From the NCBI RefSeq assembly GCF_049478495.1, contig NZ_CP168083.1:1178001-1242000 (forward strand): 64,000 nt of DNA, given 5' to 3'. The notes beneath the pieces are model-generated. The model did no database searches. It was given only the letters and a program-made list of their open reading frames with translations, and had not been told where the DNA came from. Position numbers and translations under genes: made by a program. This stretch comes from P36-A1 sp049478495 (GTDB taxonomy: Bacteria; Bacillota_I; Bacilli_A; JAJDGJ01). This document shows, piece after piece, positions 26,916-36,323 of this stretch. Numbering within the stretch: the first letter of the stretch is position 1; the number at the start of each line of letters is the position of its first letter.

Positions 26916-26942
26916 ATACTTAGTATTGTTTGTACTAAGTAT
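26916..26942. promoter_or_regulatory. Dyad operator 1, leader of hsd operon
   Basis: Perfect 10-bp inverted repeat ATACTTAGTA / TACTAAGTAT around TTGTTTG, lying between the promoter and the RBS. Core TTAGTATTGT-N-T-N-TACTA recurs at 27061-27079. It could also form an mRNA hairpin near the RBS. Confidence 0.6.
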
Positions 26943-27008
26943 TTGTGATTAAAAAAATATTGGTATTTTCTTGTCTATAAAATCTAATACAATTTCTAAC
27001 TTGATACC

Positions 27009-27037
27009 AGTATATCATAATATATTCAGGATGTCAA
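27009..27037 (-). promoter_or_regulatory. Sigma-A promoter of the hsd operon
   Basis: On the minus strand TTGACA (27032-27037), 17-bp spacer, TATACT (27009-27014). It matches consensus closely and points toward the start codon at 26896. Confidence 0.8.
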
Positions 27038-27060
27038 ACATGAATTGATTATATTATTAA

Positions 27061-27079
27061 TTAGTATTGTCTATACTAT
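27061..27079. promoter_or_regulatory. Dyad operator 2, upstream of the -35
   Basis: TTAGTATTGTCTATACTAT, the same half-sites TAGTA / TACTA with the same central TTGT as operator 1. The two sites bracket the promoter. Confidence 0.55.
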
Positions 27080-27109
27080 ATATAAATGCTATTAAAACAT
27101 TCTTTTTGT

Positions 27110-27509
27110 AGCGGGGAAAATCAGACTCAAAAGGGGGTAAAAACACACCTACCACAGCAAATCTAGTCAAATCAACTTTCTCTATGAAAAAATGCAAAAT
27201 AAAAAAGAGTCCCAAAAATCCAACTCCCTACAAAGTCCTTGAAATCAAGGCAGTTATTCAATTTTCCATTGTATCAATTAAGCTACTTTCATTTCCCCCA
27301 CATAGGTACTGATAATAATATTTGTGTCATCTTTCTTGTAGTGTCAACCTACCCAAAAAGTAATCTGGTAGTGTCAACCCCACAAAATTCAAATCAGTTG
27401 ATATGTTTCTGAACAAACAAAAATCGAGACTTCAAGTATGATTTTCATCTCTCCTAAAATCTCGATTTTCTTTAAAACCCCTTGAAATAAAGGCTTTTCA
27501 ACTATGTTT
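27110..27509. other. Island edge next to rlmD: repeats, no gene
   Basis: No supported gene. Contains CCTTGAAATCAAGG (27237-27250, a perfect short dyad) and the related CCTTGAAATAAAGG (27480-27493) beside the rlmD stop, a 12-bp direct repeat GTAGTGTCAACC at 27338 and 27368, and a terminator at 27421-27468. This is where sequence character changes from island to core. Confidence 0.55.
27421..27470. terminator. Terminator-like hairpin near the rlmD end
   Basis: AAATCGAGA / TCTCGATTT arms with a 30-nt loop and T/A tracts on both sides. In the minus direction it lies 40 bases past the rlmD stop. Confidence 0.5.
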
Positions 27510-28865
27510 CTACTTCTTCCTAGTAAGCAACGCCACTGTCTCTACATGTACTGTTTGTGGGAATAAATCAATTGGGAATACTTCATTAAATGCATAACCA
27601 GCTTCTTTAAATTTTTCTAAATCTCTTACTAGTGTTGCAGGATTACAACTTATATAAGCTATTTTATCTGGATTAATATTTATTACTGAATTCACAAAGT
27701 CTGGATCTAATCCTTTTCTTGGTGGATCTACAACAATTACATTTGGTTTTACTTCTAATGAGTCTATTACTTCTTCTACTAGTCCACATTTAAAACTTAC
27801 ATTGTTTATATTATTTAGTTTCGCATTTTCATTTGCTACATCTACTGCTTCTTGAATAACTTCTATTCCTATTACTTGTTTTGCTTTGTCTGCTAAACTT
27901 AATGATATTGTTCCTATTCCACTATATGCATCTACAACTATTTCTTCACCTGTTAGTTGTAATAAGTCGATAGCTTTAGTATATAACTTTTCGGCTTGTG
28001 GTGTATTTACTTGTAAAAATGATTGTGGTGTCACAATAAATTTTTTGTTTAGTATTTCTTCTTTATATGAGTCTGTACCAAATAATGTTTTTGATTCATT
28101 TCCAAATATTGCAGATGATTTTTTATTATTAATATTTTGAATAATACTTACTGTATTAGGAAATTTTTCAGTTATTGCAGGTATTATTTTAGAAGTTGGG
28201 AATAAACTTTTTGATCTTGTTACAATAATAATCATTTGTTCATTAGTTTTTTCACTTTTTCTTACTATTATATGTCTTATATTTCCTGTATGTCTTTTTT
28301 CATTATATGGTTTTTCACCAAATTCCATTAATATATCTCTTACTTTTGAGACTGTTTCATCTATACCTTCTAAATTAATCTTAAAATCATCTACTGGTAA
28401 TACTTGATGAGATTTATTTGAGAAAACTCCTGTTACCATTTTACCATTTTCATCTCTTACTGGTACTTGTGTTTTATTACGATAATGCCATTCTTTAGCA
28501 GAACCATCTGTTTTGTTTATTCTTACATCATTAATTGTTTTGCTTTTTGCAAATATATCTTTTATTATTTTTGTTTTAAATGCTAATTGTTTATCATATC
28601 TTAAATGTTGTAAAGGAATAGTACTATCTAATAGCTTATTTTCAACTTTTACTCTATCTTTTGATATAACATCTAAACTTATTACATCTGCTAATGCATA
28701 TCTTTTTTCTACTTTAGTAATTCTTATTAATGCTTCTTCATTTACTAAAGCTCCTTTAACAAATATTGCTAGACCATTATGCTTTGCTACTCCTAATCCT
28801 TCAAATGTTAAATCTATTATATCTACTTTAATTTTTTCATTTTTTCTTAATGTGTTATTTTCCAT
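27510..28865 (-). CDS. rlmD: 23S rRNA (uracil-C5)-methyltransferase, RlmD/RumA family
   Basis: 451 residues. N-terminal TRAM domain (about 7-62: VDIIDLTFEGLGVAK), then a RumA-type Rossmann methylase with SAM motif VVDAYSGIGTISLSLA (about 314-329), catalytic Cys in YISCNPATL (about 404-412) and the VVDPPRKGLD motif (about 379-388). It makes m5U in 23S rRNA; Gram-positive members often modify two sites. RBS AGAGG precedes the ATG. It is in tandem with ywbE. The 3' end borders the island, and rumA-type genes are known integration hotspots. Confidence 0.95.
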   Translation of the reverse strand: MENNTLRKNEKIKVDIIDLTFEGLGVAKHNGLAIFVKGALVNEEALIRITKVEKRYALADVISLDVISKDRVKVENKLLDSTIPLQHLRYDKQLAFKTKIIKDIFAKSKTINDVRINKTDGSAKEWHYRNKTQVPVRDENGKMVTGVFSNKSHQVLPVDDFKINLEGIDETVSKVRDILMEFGEKPYNEKRHTGNIRHIIVRKSEKTNEQMIIIVTRSKSLFPTSKIIPAITEKFPNTVSIIQNINNKKSSAIFGNESKTLFGTDSYKEEILNKKFIVTPQSFLQVNTPQAEKLYTKAIDLLQLTGEEIVVDAYSGIGTISLSLADKAKQVIGIEVIQEAVDVANENAKLNNINNVSFKCGLVEEVIDSLEVKPNVIVVDPPRKGLDPDFVNSVININPDKIAYISCNPATLVRDLEKFKEAGYAFNEVFPIDLFPQTVHVETVALLTRKK

Positions 28866-28893
28866 CTAAATACCTCTTTCTTTTTAGCTTATG

Positions 28894-29088
28894 TTATTCG
28901 ATTATTTCTTGTACTCTGCCTACAATTCCACTTTCTAACATGACCTTAATACCACGTGGATGTTGCGCTGAATTTGTAAGTAGTCTTTTAACAACACCTT
29001 CTGTTAGTTTACCTGTTCTTTGATCTTGTTTTTGAACTACTCTTACACTACTACCTATTGTTATGTCTTTTCTAATAGTATTTTTCAT
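28894..29088 (-). CDS. ywbE: YwbE family protein
   Basis: 64 residues, the full length of the family. Conserved core: GSSVRVVQKQDQRTGKLTEG, then VKRLLTNSAQHPRGIKVMLE and GIVGRVQEI, a small beta-barrel fold. Cytosolic, function not established. AAAGGATAATAATATG start. It lies between the DEAD helicase and rlmD, an RNA-themed neighbourhood. Confidence 0.92.
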   Translation of the reverse strand: MKNTIRKDITIGSSVRVVQKQDQRTGKLTEGVVKRLLTNSAQHPRGIKVMLESGIVGRVQEIIE

Positions 29089-29115
29089 ATTATTATCCTT
29101 TTTTCATAGTAATTT

Positions 29116-30582
29116 TTATTTATTTTTACTTGGGCGAGGTTTTTTCTCACCTTTAGTTTTAAATTTCTTATTTCTATCTGATGAATTAGTTTTATCATCT
29201 TTTCTTTTATATCTTTTATTACTGCTAAGACTTACTTTTTCATCACTTGTTTTGTTGCGTTTTTTCTTATCAGTAATTTTTCTTTTTATTTCTTTTCTAG
29301 CTTCTTTATTTCTTTCATCTTTAGCAACTGCTTTTTTATCATTCTTATCTATTTTATATGCCTTTTTAACCTTAGGTTTATCATTTTTATGACTAGGTTT
29401 TCTTCTAGGTGTATTATTAGGTTTCTTTTTAGCTTTAGGCGTAAAGTCTTCCATTGGATATTCTTCATTATCTATTACATCTATTTGTTTCTTAATTACT
29501 TTTTCAATGTCTTTAAGTAATGGCTTATCTTGAAAACTACATAATGATATCGCAAAACCTTCTTTACCTGCACGTCCAGATCTTCCAATTCGATGTACAT
29601 ATGTTTCTGGTACTTCTGGTAAATCAAAGTTGATTACATATTTAAGTTCGTTTATATCAATTCCTCTAGCTGCAATATCTGTTGCAACTAATGCATCTAA
29701 TTGATAATTTTTAAACTTATCTAATGCTCTAACTCTTGCATTTTGAGATTTGTTTCCATGTATTGCTTCTACTTTAAATTTTCTTTTTGCTAAATCTTTT
29801 TCTACTTTATTAGCACCATGTTTTGTTCTTGTAAATATTAAGAATGGTGAACTTGGATGTTCATTTAATATTTTGTTTAAAACATTTATTTTATTATTAT
29901 TGTCTACATAGATTATTGATTGATCTATAGTATCTACTGTTGATGAAACAGGTGTAACTGATACTTCTACTGGATTGTTTAATAATTTATCAGTTATTCC
30001 TCTTATTTCTTTTGGCATTGTTGCTGAAAATAACATAGTTTGTTTCTTTTTAGGTAATTTTGCCATGACTTTTTTTATATCATTTATAAAGCCCATGTCT
30101 AACATTCTATCAGCTTCATCTAATATAAATATTTCAATATCATTTAATTTTACATAACCTTGATTCATTAAATCCATCAATCTTCCAGGTGTTGCGATTA
30201 ATATTTCAACACCTTTTTTTAAAGCTGTTACTTGTCTACCTTGTTTCACACCACCAAAAATAACAGTTGATTTTAATGGCAAGTATTTACCATAAGTTGA
30301 CATACTTTCTTGTATTTGGATTGCTAATTCTCTTGTTGGTGTTAATATTAAGGCTTTTAATTTTCTTTTATCAAAATTAATATCTTGATTTGCTAAAATT
30401 TGTAATGTTGGTACTGAAAAGGCAGCTGTTTTACCTGTTCCTGTTTGTGCCAAACCTAGTATATCTCTTTTCTCAAGAGCACTTGGTATTGTTTTTTCTT
30501 GTATTGGTGTTGGCTTTTCATAATGTTCTTCTGCTAGTACTTTTAGTATAGGCGCACTAATCCCAAGTTGTTCAAATTTCAT
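29116..30582 (-). CDS. DEAD-box ATP-dependent RNA helicase
   Basis: 488 residues. Q motif PTPIQEKTIPSA (about 24-35), Walker A AQTGTGKT (45-52), PTRELA, DEAD in DEADRMLDMGF (about 154), SAT, and helicase C-domain HRIGRSGRAGKEG. From about residue 370 the tail is extremely Lys/Arg/Asn-rich and repetitive, an RNA-binding extension typical of RhlE/CshA-like helicases. It unwinds RNA in ribosome biogenesis or decay. RBS AAGGAA. Upstream of ywbE and rlmD in the same direction with short gaps. Confidence 0.94.
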   Translation of the reverse strand: MKFEQLGISAPILKVLAEEHYEKPTPIQEKTIPSALEKRDILGLAQTGTGKTAAFSVPTLQILANQDINFDKRKLKALILTPTRELAIQIQESMSTYGKYLPLKSTVIFGGVKQGRQVTALKKGVEILIATPGRLMDLMNQGYVKLNDIEIFILDEADRMLDMGFINDIKKVMAKLPKKKQTMLFSATMPKEIRGITDKLLNNPVEVSVTPVSSTVDTIDQSIIYVDNNNKINVLNKILNEHPSSPFLIFTRTKHGANKVEKDLAKRKFKVEAIHGNKSQNARVRALDKFKNYQLDALVATDIAARGIDINELKYVINFDLPEVPETYVHRIGRSGRAGKEGFAISLCSFQDKPLLKDIEKVIKKQIDVIDNEEYPMEDFTPKAKKKPNNTPRRKPSHKNDKPKVKKAYKIDKNDKKAVAKDERNKEARKEIKRKITDKKKRNKTSDEKVSLSSNKRYKRKDDKTNSSDRNKKFKTKGEKKPRPSKNK

Positions 30583-31113
30583 AGAGTTTCCTTATCTTTT
30601 ACTTGTATTTTATTCTACTTTTATTTAGTATAAATAGTTTACTCACAATAAAATACTCTTGTAACAAATAGGTTTTTTGTTATTATCTCTAATATATAGA
30701 TAGTTAAATATTTATATCTAACTGTAATTTTGTATTGTAAGTAAGTGATCATGTGTTTTTATTAAACATAAAAACAAGGTTTTATCAAGATTCTTTACTT
30801 GATGCAACCTATTAGTTGTTTAGATATTTAAGTATTATTACTTTATTATCTATAATCATGTCTTTCTTATTTATTGTATGTATTGAAATAACTTCAATAT
30901 TATACAATTTATATTATAGCACAAATGGTAAACTATGTTTATTATTATTTTAATATTACACATAAAACGTATAATATATTATTATATTTATTAGTAAATA
31001 CACTAAAGTAATGCTTATAGCACTTTATATTTATAAATAAAATAAAAATGAAGCGATATAAATCACTCCATCAATAATTTTATTAATGCTATTCTATATA
31101 GCTAACTTGTAAT
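30583..31113. other. Gene-free A+T-rich interval
   Basis: About 530 bases with no convincing frame. Holds the promoter region for the helicase and the 3' end of the MFS gene. Short imperfect dyads (AAACAAGGTTTTATC near 30773) but no recognisable riboswitch. Confidence 0.5.
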
Positions 31114-32334
31114 TTATTTATATATTTTACTAGTTTTATCTTTTGAAATAATTTTATAAGCCGTATACTGAAAGATTACTAATCCTAAAAATAATATACT
31201 AGATATTAAATACCAATTACTTACTCCAATAATATCAGCTACATTACCTGATATTAATAAACCAATTGGCATTACTATTATAGTAATAGTACTTAAATTA
31301 GCATATATTCTACCTAAATATTCTTTATTAACATTTTTTGCAATCATTGTTACTACTGAGGTATTTATAATAGGAGCACCCATACCAAGTAGTAGACACA
31401 CTACTATAAAAATATAAAATTGATCTACATTCAAGAAATAACTTATAAATAAAGAAATACTTATTAGTATTGTAGCAATACTTAAGTTTCTTAGTAATAT
31501 TCTAAATATTTTTAACTTTGTCACTACTATAGCTCCTAGTAACATCCCTATACCATAACTTGCTTGAACAATTGCAATACCTGATTCATCTTTTAAAAAT
31601 TGTTGATTAATAAGTAATGGAAATAATGATGTAATTGGCATGTATAGGATTGTAAAACATAATCCATTTATAAAGATTACTTTTAATACTTTGTTGTTTT
31701 TTACTATACTTAATCCTTGTTTCATACTGTCTATGTATGATTCTTTTTTAAAGTGCTCATGTACTACATTAGGTATGTCACTTATTTTTATCATACTTAT
31801 TGCTATAATGGCTCCTAGTATATCAAAAGCTATAATGAAGTTGATATTAGCTACTGCTAATAAAAAAGATGCTATCATTGGACTTATAATATTTGATGTT
31901 GAGTTAATCATATTAACATAGCTGTTATATTTTAATAGTTTCTCTGTTGGTACTATTAATGGAACACTCGCTTGTAAGGCTGGTTCATGAAAAGCGGTTC
32001 CTATAGATCTTAACATTAAAAAAATTAGTATCATTGGAATGCTTAGTGTGTAAATATTAGATAAGATTAGTAATAATAAACTCATAATTGCTACAAACAT
32101 ATCAGCATATATCATTATGTTTTTACGATTGTATTTATCAACTACACTTCCAGCATATATACCAATAATACCTTGTGGTAAAAAGGCAGCTAAGGTTGCT
32201 AATGAGACATATAATCCTGATTTTGTTTGTAATGTTATATACCATATTAAAGCAAACTGAACTACTGAGCTTGATACGATTGAAAAAGCTTGTCCACTAT
32301 ATACTTTAATGAATGTTTTTTTGAAATTTTGCAT
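31114..32334 (-). CDS. MFS transporter (macrolide-efflux-like subfamily)
   Basis: 406 residues with 12 predicted membrane segments. The N-terminus SSSVVQFALIWYIT and the A-loop GIYAGSVVDKYNRKNIMIYADM match the MefA/MFS_3 branch of proton-coupled drug exporters. Inner-membrane efflux protein; drug specificity is not readable. AAAGGAGTG precedes the ATG. Monocistronic. Confidence 0.88.
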   Translation of the reverse strand: MQNFKKTFIKVYSGQAFSIVSSSVVQFALIWYITLQTKSGLYVSLATLAAFLPQGIIGIYAGSVVDKYNRKNIMIYADMFVAIMSLLLLILSNIYTLSIPMILIFLMLRSIGTAFHEPALQASVPLIVPTEKLLKYNSYVNMINSTSNIISPMIASFLLAVANINFIIAFDILGAIIAISMIKISDIPNVVHEHFKKESYIDSMKQGLSIVKNNKVLKVIFINGLCFTILYMPITSLFPLLINQQFLKDESGIAIVQASYGIGMLLGAIVVTKLKIFRILLRNLSIATILISISLFISYFLNVDQFYIFIVVCLLLGMGAPIINTSVVTMIAKNVNKEYLGRIYANLSTITIIVMPIGLLISGNVADIIGVSNWYLISSILFLGLVIFQYTAYKIISKDKTSKIYK

Positions 32335-32494
32335 GTTATCACTCCTTTTTATATTATAAATTATTATTTTATTTATAGCTACTAATCTTTTTTTATTTAA
32401 GATTGTTTATTTATAGTTATTGTTCTATTAAAACGTATTTTAGCTATCTCTAGTGTAAATAATTATGCTATTATTATTTTAAGAGGTGATGATA

Positions 32495-32998
32495 ATGAGT
32501 GAAGTTTTATATAAGTTAAAGTATGCTAGAAAAAGAGATATTTATCCTATAATAGATTTAATAAAACATCGAATTGATTGGATGGATGAAGTTGGAATTG
32601 ATCAATGGAATAAGAGTGGTTATTTAGCTAAATATACTTATAGTTATTTTGAAGATTTAGTAGATGATAAGTTACTTTATGTTTTAAAAGATGAAGCTAA
32701 TGTTATATGGGGAGCTATGACTCTATTAGAGTTAGATGCACGTTGGCCTGGTTACAGTGATGCTTTATTTGTTCATAATCTAGTTACCAAAAAAGAATTA
32801 AAAAATGGTGGTAAGATGTTACTTAACTATGCTTTGAATGAAGCTGTTACTAAACATAAATCATATATTAGGTTAGATGCAATTGTTGGTAATGATAAAT
32901 TAAATAGTTATTATCATGATTTAGGATTTGAATATATTGATACTGTAGTAGATGGTAACTACAAAGGTAATCTTTTAGCTAAAAAAGTTATCAAATAG
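32495..32998 (+). CDS. GNAT family N-acetyltransferase
   Basis: 167 residues from the ATG at 32495, chosen because AAGAGGTG ends 6 bases before it. The acetyl-CoA loop is degenerate (VTKKELKNGGKMLLNYAL), followed by IRLDAIVGNDKLNSYYHDLGFEYID, the usual GNAT C-terminal signature. Cytosolic. A terminator overlaps its stop codon. Confidence 0.8.
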   Translation: MSEVLYKLKYARKRDIYPIIDLIKHRIDWMDEVGIDQWNKSGYLAKYTYSYFEDLVDDKLLYVLKDEANVIWGAMTLLELDARWPGYSDALFVHNLVTKKELKNGGKMLLNYALNEAVTKHKSYIRLDAIVGNDKLNSYYHDLGFEYIDTVVDGNYKGNLLAKKVIK

Positions 32999-33021
32999 AC
33001 ACAAGTTAGATGTGTCTTTTT
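32997..33021 (+). terminator. Terminator of the GNAT gene
   Basis: AGACAC / GTGTCT with a 9-nt loop followed by TTTTT; the stem begins inside the stop codon. Confidence 0.75.
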
Positions 33022-33062
33022 TGTTAGAATAAAAGATGTATTTTATAAATAGAGGTGAAATT

Positions 33063-33650
33063 ATGAATAGTATTGATATTAGTATATTTAGAGCAATTAA
33101 TGGTTTAGCAAAGTCTTTATCTTTTTTAAACCCAATAATGATTTTTATAGCTGAGTTTCTTCCATTTTTAATAGCTGGATTGATGCTTGCTAAATGGTTT
33201 GTTAATGATAATAAAATAAGAACAAGAAAAATGTTGATTTGTGCATTTGTTTCTTTTGCGATTGCAATGGTTATTTGTAAGTTATGTGGTGTCTTTATTG
33301 ATCATCCACAACCATTTGTATCTTTAGAAAATGTTAATAAACTTATACACAAAACACCTGGGAATTCTTTTCCAAGTGACCATACTTCTTTATTCTTTGC
33401 AACTTTATATACCTTTTTTATGTTTAGTAAAAGCAAATACAAATTCTTATATGTTTTACTAGCAATCTTAGGTGGTATTTCTAGAATTTGGGTTGGTGTC
33501 CATTATCCTATTGATGTGATAGTAGCTGCAGTAATTGGAACTATGTGTGCCATTGTTGTTGTTAATACCCTGGGTAAAAGTAAATTATTAAATGATACTG
33601 TAATTAAGATTAATAAATTTGGAGCAAATTTATTAGCAAGTAATAAATAA
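33063..33650 (+). CDS. PAP2-family phosphatase, BcrC-like undecaprenyl-diphosphatase
   Basis: 195 residues from the ATG at 33063 (AGAGGTGA 5 bases upstream). Five to six membrane segments. PAP2 motif 2 is GNSFPSDHTS (catalytic His) and motif 3 is SRIWVGVHYPIDV. Motif 1, normally K-x6-RP, reads FIDHPQPF, with Gln in the Arg position. It probably recycles undecaprenyl pyrophosphate for wall synthesis and gives bacitracin tolerance. Own terminator. Confidence 0.85.
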   Translation: MNSIDISIFRAINGLAKSLSFLNPIMIFIAEFLPFLIAGLMLAKWFVNDNKIRTRKMLICAFVSFAIAMVICKLCGVFIDHPQPFVSLENVNKLIHKTPGNSFPSDHTSLFFATLYTFFMFSKSKYKFLYVLLAILGGISRIWVGVHYPIDVIVAAVIGTMCAIVVVNTLGKSKLLNDTVIKINKFGANLLASNK

Positions 33651-33659
33651 GTTTATTTT

Positions 33660-33684
33660 AAGGTGAGTATACTCACCTTTTTTT
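33660..33684 (+). terminator. Terminator of the PAP2 gene
   Basis: AAGGTGAGTATACTCACCTT, a perfect palindrome, followed by a T-run to 33684. Confidence 0.88.
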
Positions 33685-33717
33685 GTGCTCAAATCTTTAT
33701 TTAGTTTTAAATTAAAA

Positions 33718-33741
33718 AATGCTATCAGCAATGATAGCATT
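33718..33741 (-). terminator. Terminator of the downstream GNAT gene
   Basis: AATGCTATCA / TGATAGCATT with GCAA loop, preceded on plus by AAAAAA (a T-run in the minus direction). Overlaps the stop codon of the gene at 33740. Confidence 0.85.
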
Positions 33742-34210
33742 AGTAACTTATCTTTTTAATATAAGTATTTATTTTATTTCGATATCCTAACTTTTCATAA
33801 AGTTTTATTGCTTCTTCATTTCTAGTATAGACATTTAGTTCTACATAGTCTAATTTATTATCATACGCCCAATTGTAGCAATATTCTATTAGATGTGTTG
33901 CTATACCTTGATTACGATAATCTTTACTTACATATAAATCTGTTAAGTAGGCATAACGATATTTCTTCATCATACTTAAGCGTATTGATCTTTCTGTTTG
34001 TATTAAGACAAAACCAATTGCTTTATTATTTTCTCTTGCTATTATTATAGCACAATCATCATTATTAATTATTAGTTCTAAGAAAGCTTTACTTTGTTGT
34101 GCTTGTTTAAAAAAATCTGGTTCTATTTCTACATGAACATTTATTAATTCATCATATAATTTTATTAAAGTATCTACATCACTATATACTGCTTTAGTAT
34201 ATTTAATCAT
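33740..34210 (-). CDS. GNAT family N-acetyltransferase
   Basis: 156 residues from ATG 34210; GGGG is 8 bases upstream of it but touches the alternative ATG at 34219. Canonical GNAT core: AYLTDLYVSKDYRNQGIATHLI (R-x-x-G-I-A loop) and ELNVYTRNEEAIKLYEKLGY. Substrate unknown. Confidence 0.87.
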   Translation of the reverse strand: MIKYTKAVYSDVDTLIKLYDELINVHVEIEPDFFKQAQQSKAFLELIINNDDCAIIIARENNKAIGFVLIQTERSIRLSMMKKYRYAYLTDLYVSKDYRNQGIATHLIEYCYNWAYDNKLDYVELNVYTRNEEAIKLYEKLGYRNKINTYIKKISY

Positions 34211-34323
34211 CCATTTCATCCCCTGTTATTAGTTTAATATAATATATATTATAACTAGTAAAGGTAACTTTTTCAAATCATTAATTCACACTATACTTTA
34301 CATTTAGTTAACTTTAAGATCTT

Positions 34324-36186
34324 TTATCTTTTAGCTTTCTTTTTCTTTGATTTGCTTTTCTTATTTACTTTCTTATTTTTTAGCTTATTTTTCTGGATAA
34401 TAGCTTTCAATTTATTTATCGCTGTTGGTTGTTTGACTACTGTTATTTCTTTTAGATTTTCTTTCTTAACATTATCAACAAATGTGTTATTTGCAGTTGT
34501 TGGTAACAAACTGCTTAATTCAAATCCTGTATTAATATTTGAATATATAGAACAAACAACAAATAATTCTTTCTTAACAAATGTTTTTTTCTTTACAATT
34601 CCTTGTGATGCAGGTATATGGTGATGCCCATGAATTGCACCAATAATATTATATTCTTCAAATAGTTTAAGAATTCTTTCATCACTACAATTGTTTTCTT
34701 TTTTATATGCTTTTGCTGATGGATTCAAATTGCTTAATTCATTAAATAATGGTGCATGTGAAACAATAACTGTTGGTATATTTTGATCAACTAGCAATCG
34801 TTTTAATGTATTAAAAATAAAGTCTTGCAATTGTTTTTTTCTTTCTTTTAATACAATTGGAATAGTAAGACCAATGTATCGTATTCCCTGATAGTCAAAA
34901 CTTTCATTGTTTAATACTTTTATTTTGCTAAAGCGTGTTTCAATGTCTTGTTTTACAACTTCATAAAAATGATTGTCTCCAACAGGCAATAAATACCAAT
35001 ATGATTCAGGGTCTAAAACAAAAGTATTAAACCAGGAAAACTTTTTAAATTCTAAATATTTTTTTTCATCTTTTAATGAATTATTTAAAACGGCATCTTT
35101 TATATCATGATTTCCCATAACATAGATTCCTTTAATATCATTATCTATAATTTTATTTTCAGAAATATCACCTACTAGAATATTAAAATTTTTATTTTTT
35201 ATTGCTAGTTCACTACCATTATTATGAATATCTGAGATAACATTAATTAAATTGTCATTACTTGTTGGTAAAACATTATCGAAATATTTTTCAAGTTTTG
35301 AAGGATCAACACTATGAGCATGATAACTTTTCCTTACTTGTGATAGTTCTTCTTTTAAGTTGGATTTAAGCAGTATCTGTGTATGATTTACTGAATTATG
35401 TTTTGAAATTATAGGTGTTAAAATATTTATAACATTAGTTGGTAATTGCACAGTATCATCTTGAGGCTGTTCTAAATATATTATTTGATTATTATTAACT
35501 ATATTTAGATATTTAGTTTTATGATTTATTAAATCTTTTTCAAGCAACTTAACTTTTTTACCATTTGTTCTTATTGGTAATTGGTTTGTAATTGGTATTA
35601 TAAATTTAATATATTCCATAATATATGCAGAGATACCTGTTTTTTTATTTTCTTCATATAAAAATTTACCAGGTAAATTTGCTGAAAGTGGACCTGTATC
35701 ATCATGCTGCATCATTCTACCTAATATTTGAATTTCAAATGCTGGATCTTTAAATATCTTATTGAAATAACTTGTAACATCTTTTGATTTTGGCATTACT
35801 TTTTTATTAGTTTTTTGCACTAAAGCTGCAGCAATATATTTTCTAATATTGTCTTCATGTTTTTTTAGATATTGTCTAGTCTTATCTGGATTCTTTATAT
35901 AGTTAATGGCAGCTTTTTGCATATAATTTCTAGAGGTGTCATAAGGAATAGTTGAAAATATAATATCCTTTTTACCTTTAACAATAAATTCATTATTATT
36001 TTTGTTATACACAATTTCAAAGTATTGGCTTTGACAGAAGGTCTTATTGACACTTCTTCTTTTATTTTGGGGTATTAATTCAAAAAATTCTTCTAAGATA
36101 CTTTTAGTCATATCTTGATTATTAATATTATTTAGACTTAACTCAGCTTTATAGATATTACTTTCTGCTGCTTTATTGGCATTCAT
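34324..36186 (-). CDS. Metallophosphoesterase with novel N-terminal region and Lys-rich tail
   Basis: 620 residues from the ATG at 36186 (AGGAG upstream). Residues about 1-310 have no family I recognise. The calcineurin-like phosphoesterase core follows: VISDIHNNG (D-x-H), LVGDIS, MGNHD, VSHAP and HGHHH, all five metal-binding motifs in order. The last 40 residues are almost pure Lys/Asn/Ser (KNKKVNKKSKSKKKK), suggesting nucleic-acid or membrane contact. No signal peptide. The lone gene has no informative neighbour. Possibly a nucleic-acid or nucleotide phosphodiesterase. Confidence 0.8.
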   Translation of the reverse strand: MNANKAAESNIYKAELSLNNINNQDMTKSILEEFFELIPQNKRRSVNKTFCQSQYFEIVYNKNNNEFIVKGKKDIIFSTIPYDTSRNYMQKAAINYIKNPDKTRQYLKKHEDNIRKYIAAALVQKTNKKVMPKSKDVTSYFNKIFKDPAFEIQILGRMMQHDDTGPLSANLPGKFLYEENKKTGISAYIMEYIKFIIPITNQLPIRTNGKKVKLLEKDLINHKTKYLNIVNNNQIIYLEQPQDDTVQLPTNVINILTPIISKHNSVNHTQILLKSNLKEELSQVRKSYHAHSVDPSKLEKYFDNVLPTSNDNLINVISDIHNNGSELAIKNKNFNILVGDISENKIIDNDIKGIYVMGNHDIKDAVLNNSLKDEKKYLEFKKFSWFNTFVLDPESYWYLLPVGDNHFYEVVKQDIETRFSKIKVLNNESFDYQGIRYIGLTIPIVLKERKKQLQDFIFNTLKRLLVDQNIPTVIVSHAPLFNELSNLNPSAKAYKKENNCSDERILKLFEEYNIIGAIHGHHHIPASQGIVKKKTFVKKELFVVCSIYSNINTGFELSSLLPTTANNTFVDNVKKENLKEITVVKQPTAINKLKAIIQKNKLKNKKVNKKSKSKKKKAKR

Positions 36187-36323
36187 TTTTATTCTCCTCA
36201 CTTAATTTTAAAACAATAGATTGCCATTTGTTTATAGTTTTTTATATTATTTATTATAGTATTTATTAGTAAATATATGTGTTTTATTTATAATTGTGAA
36301 ATTTTGTAATAACTTTACATAAT

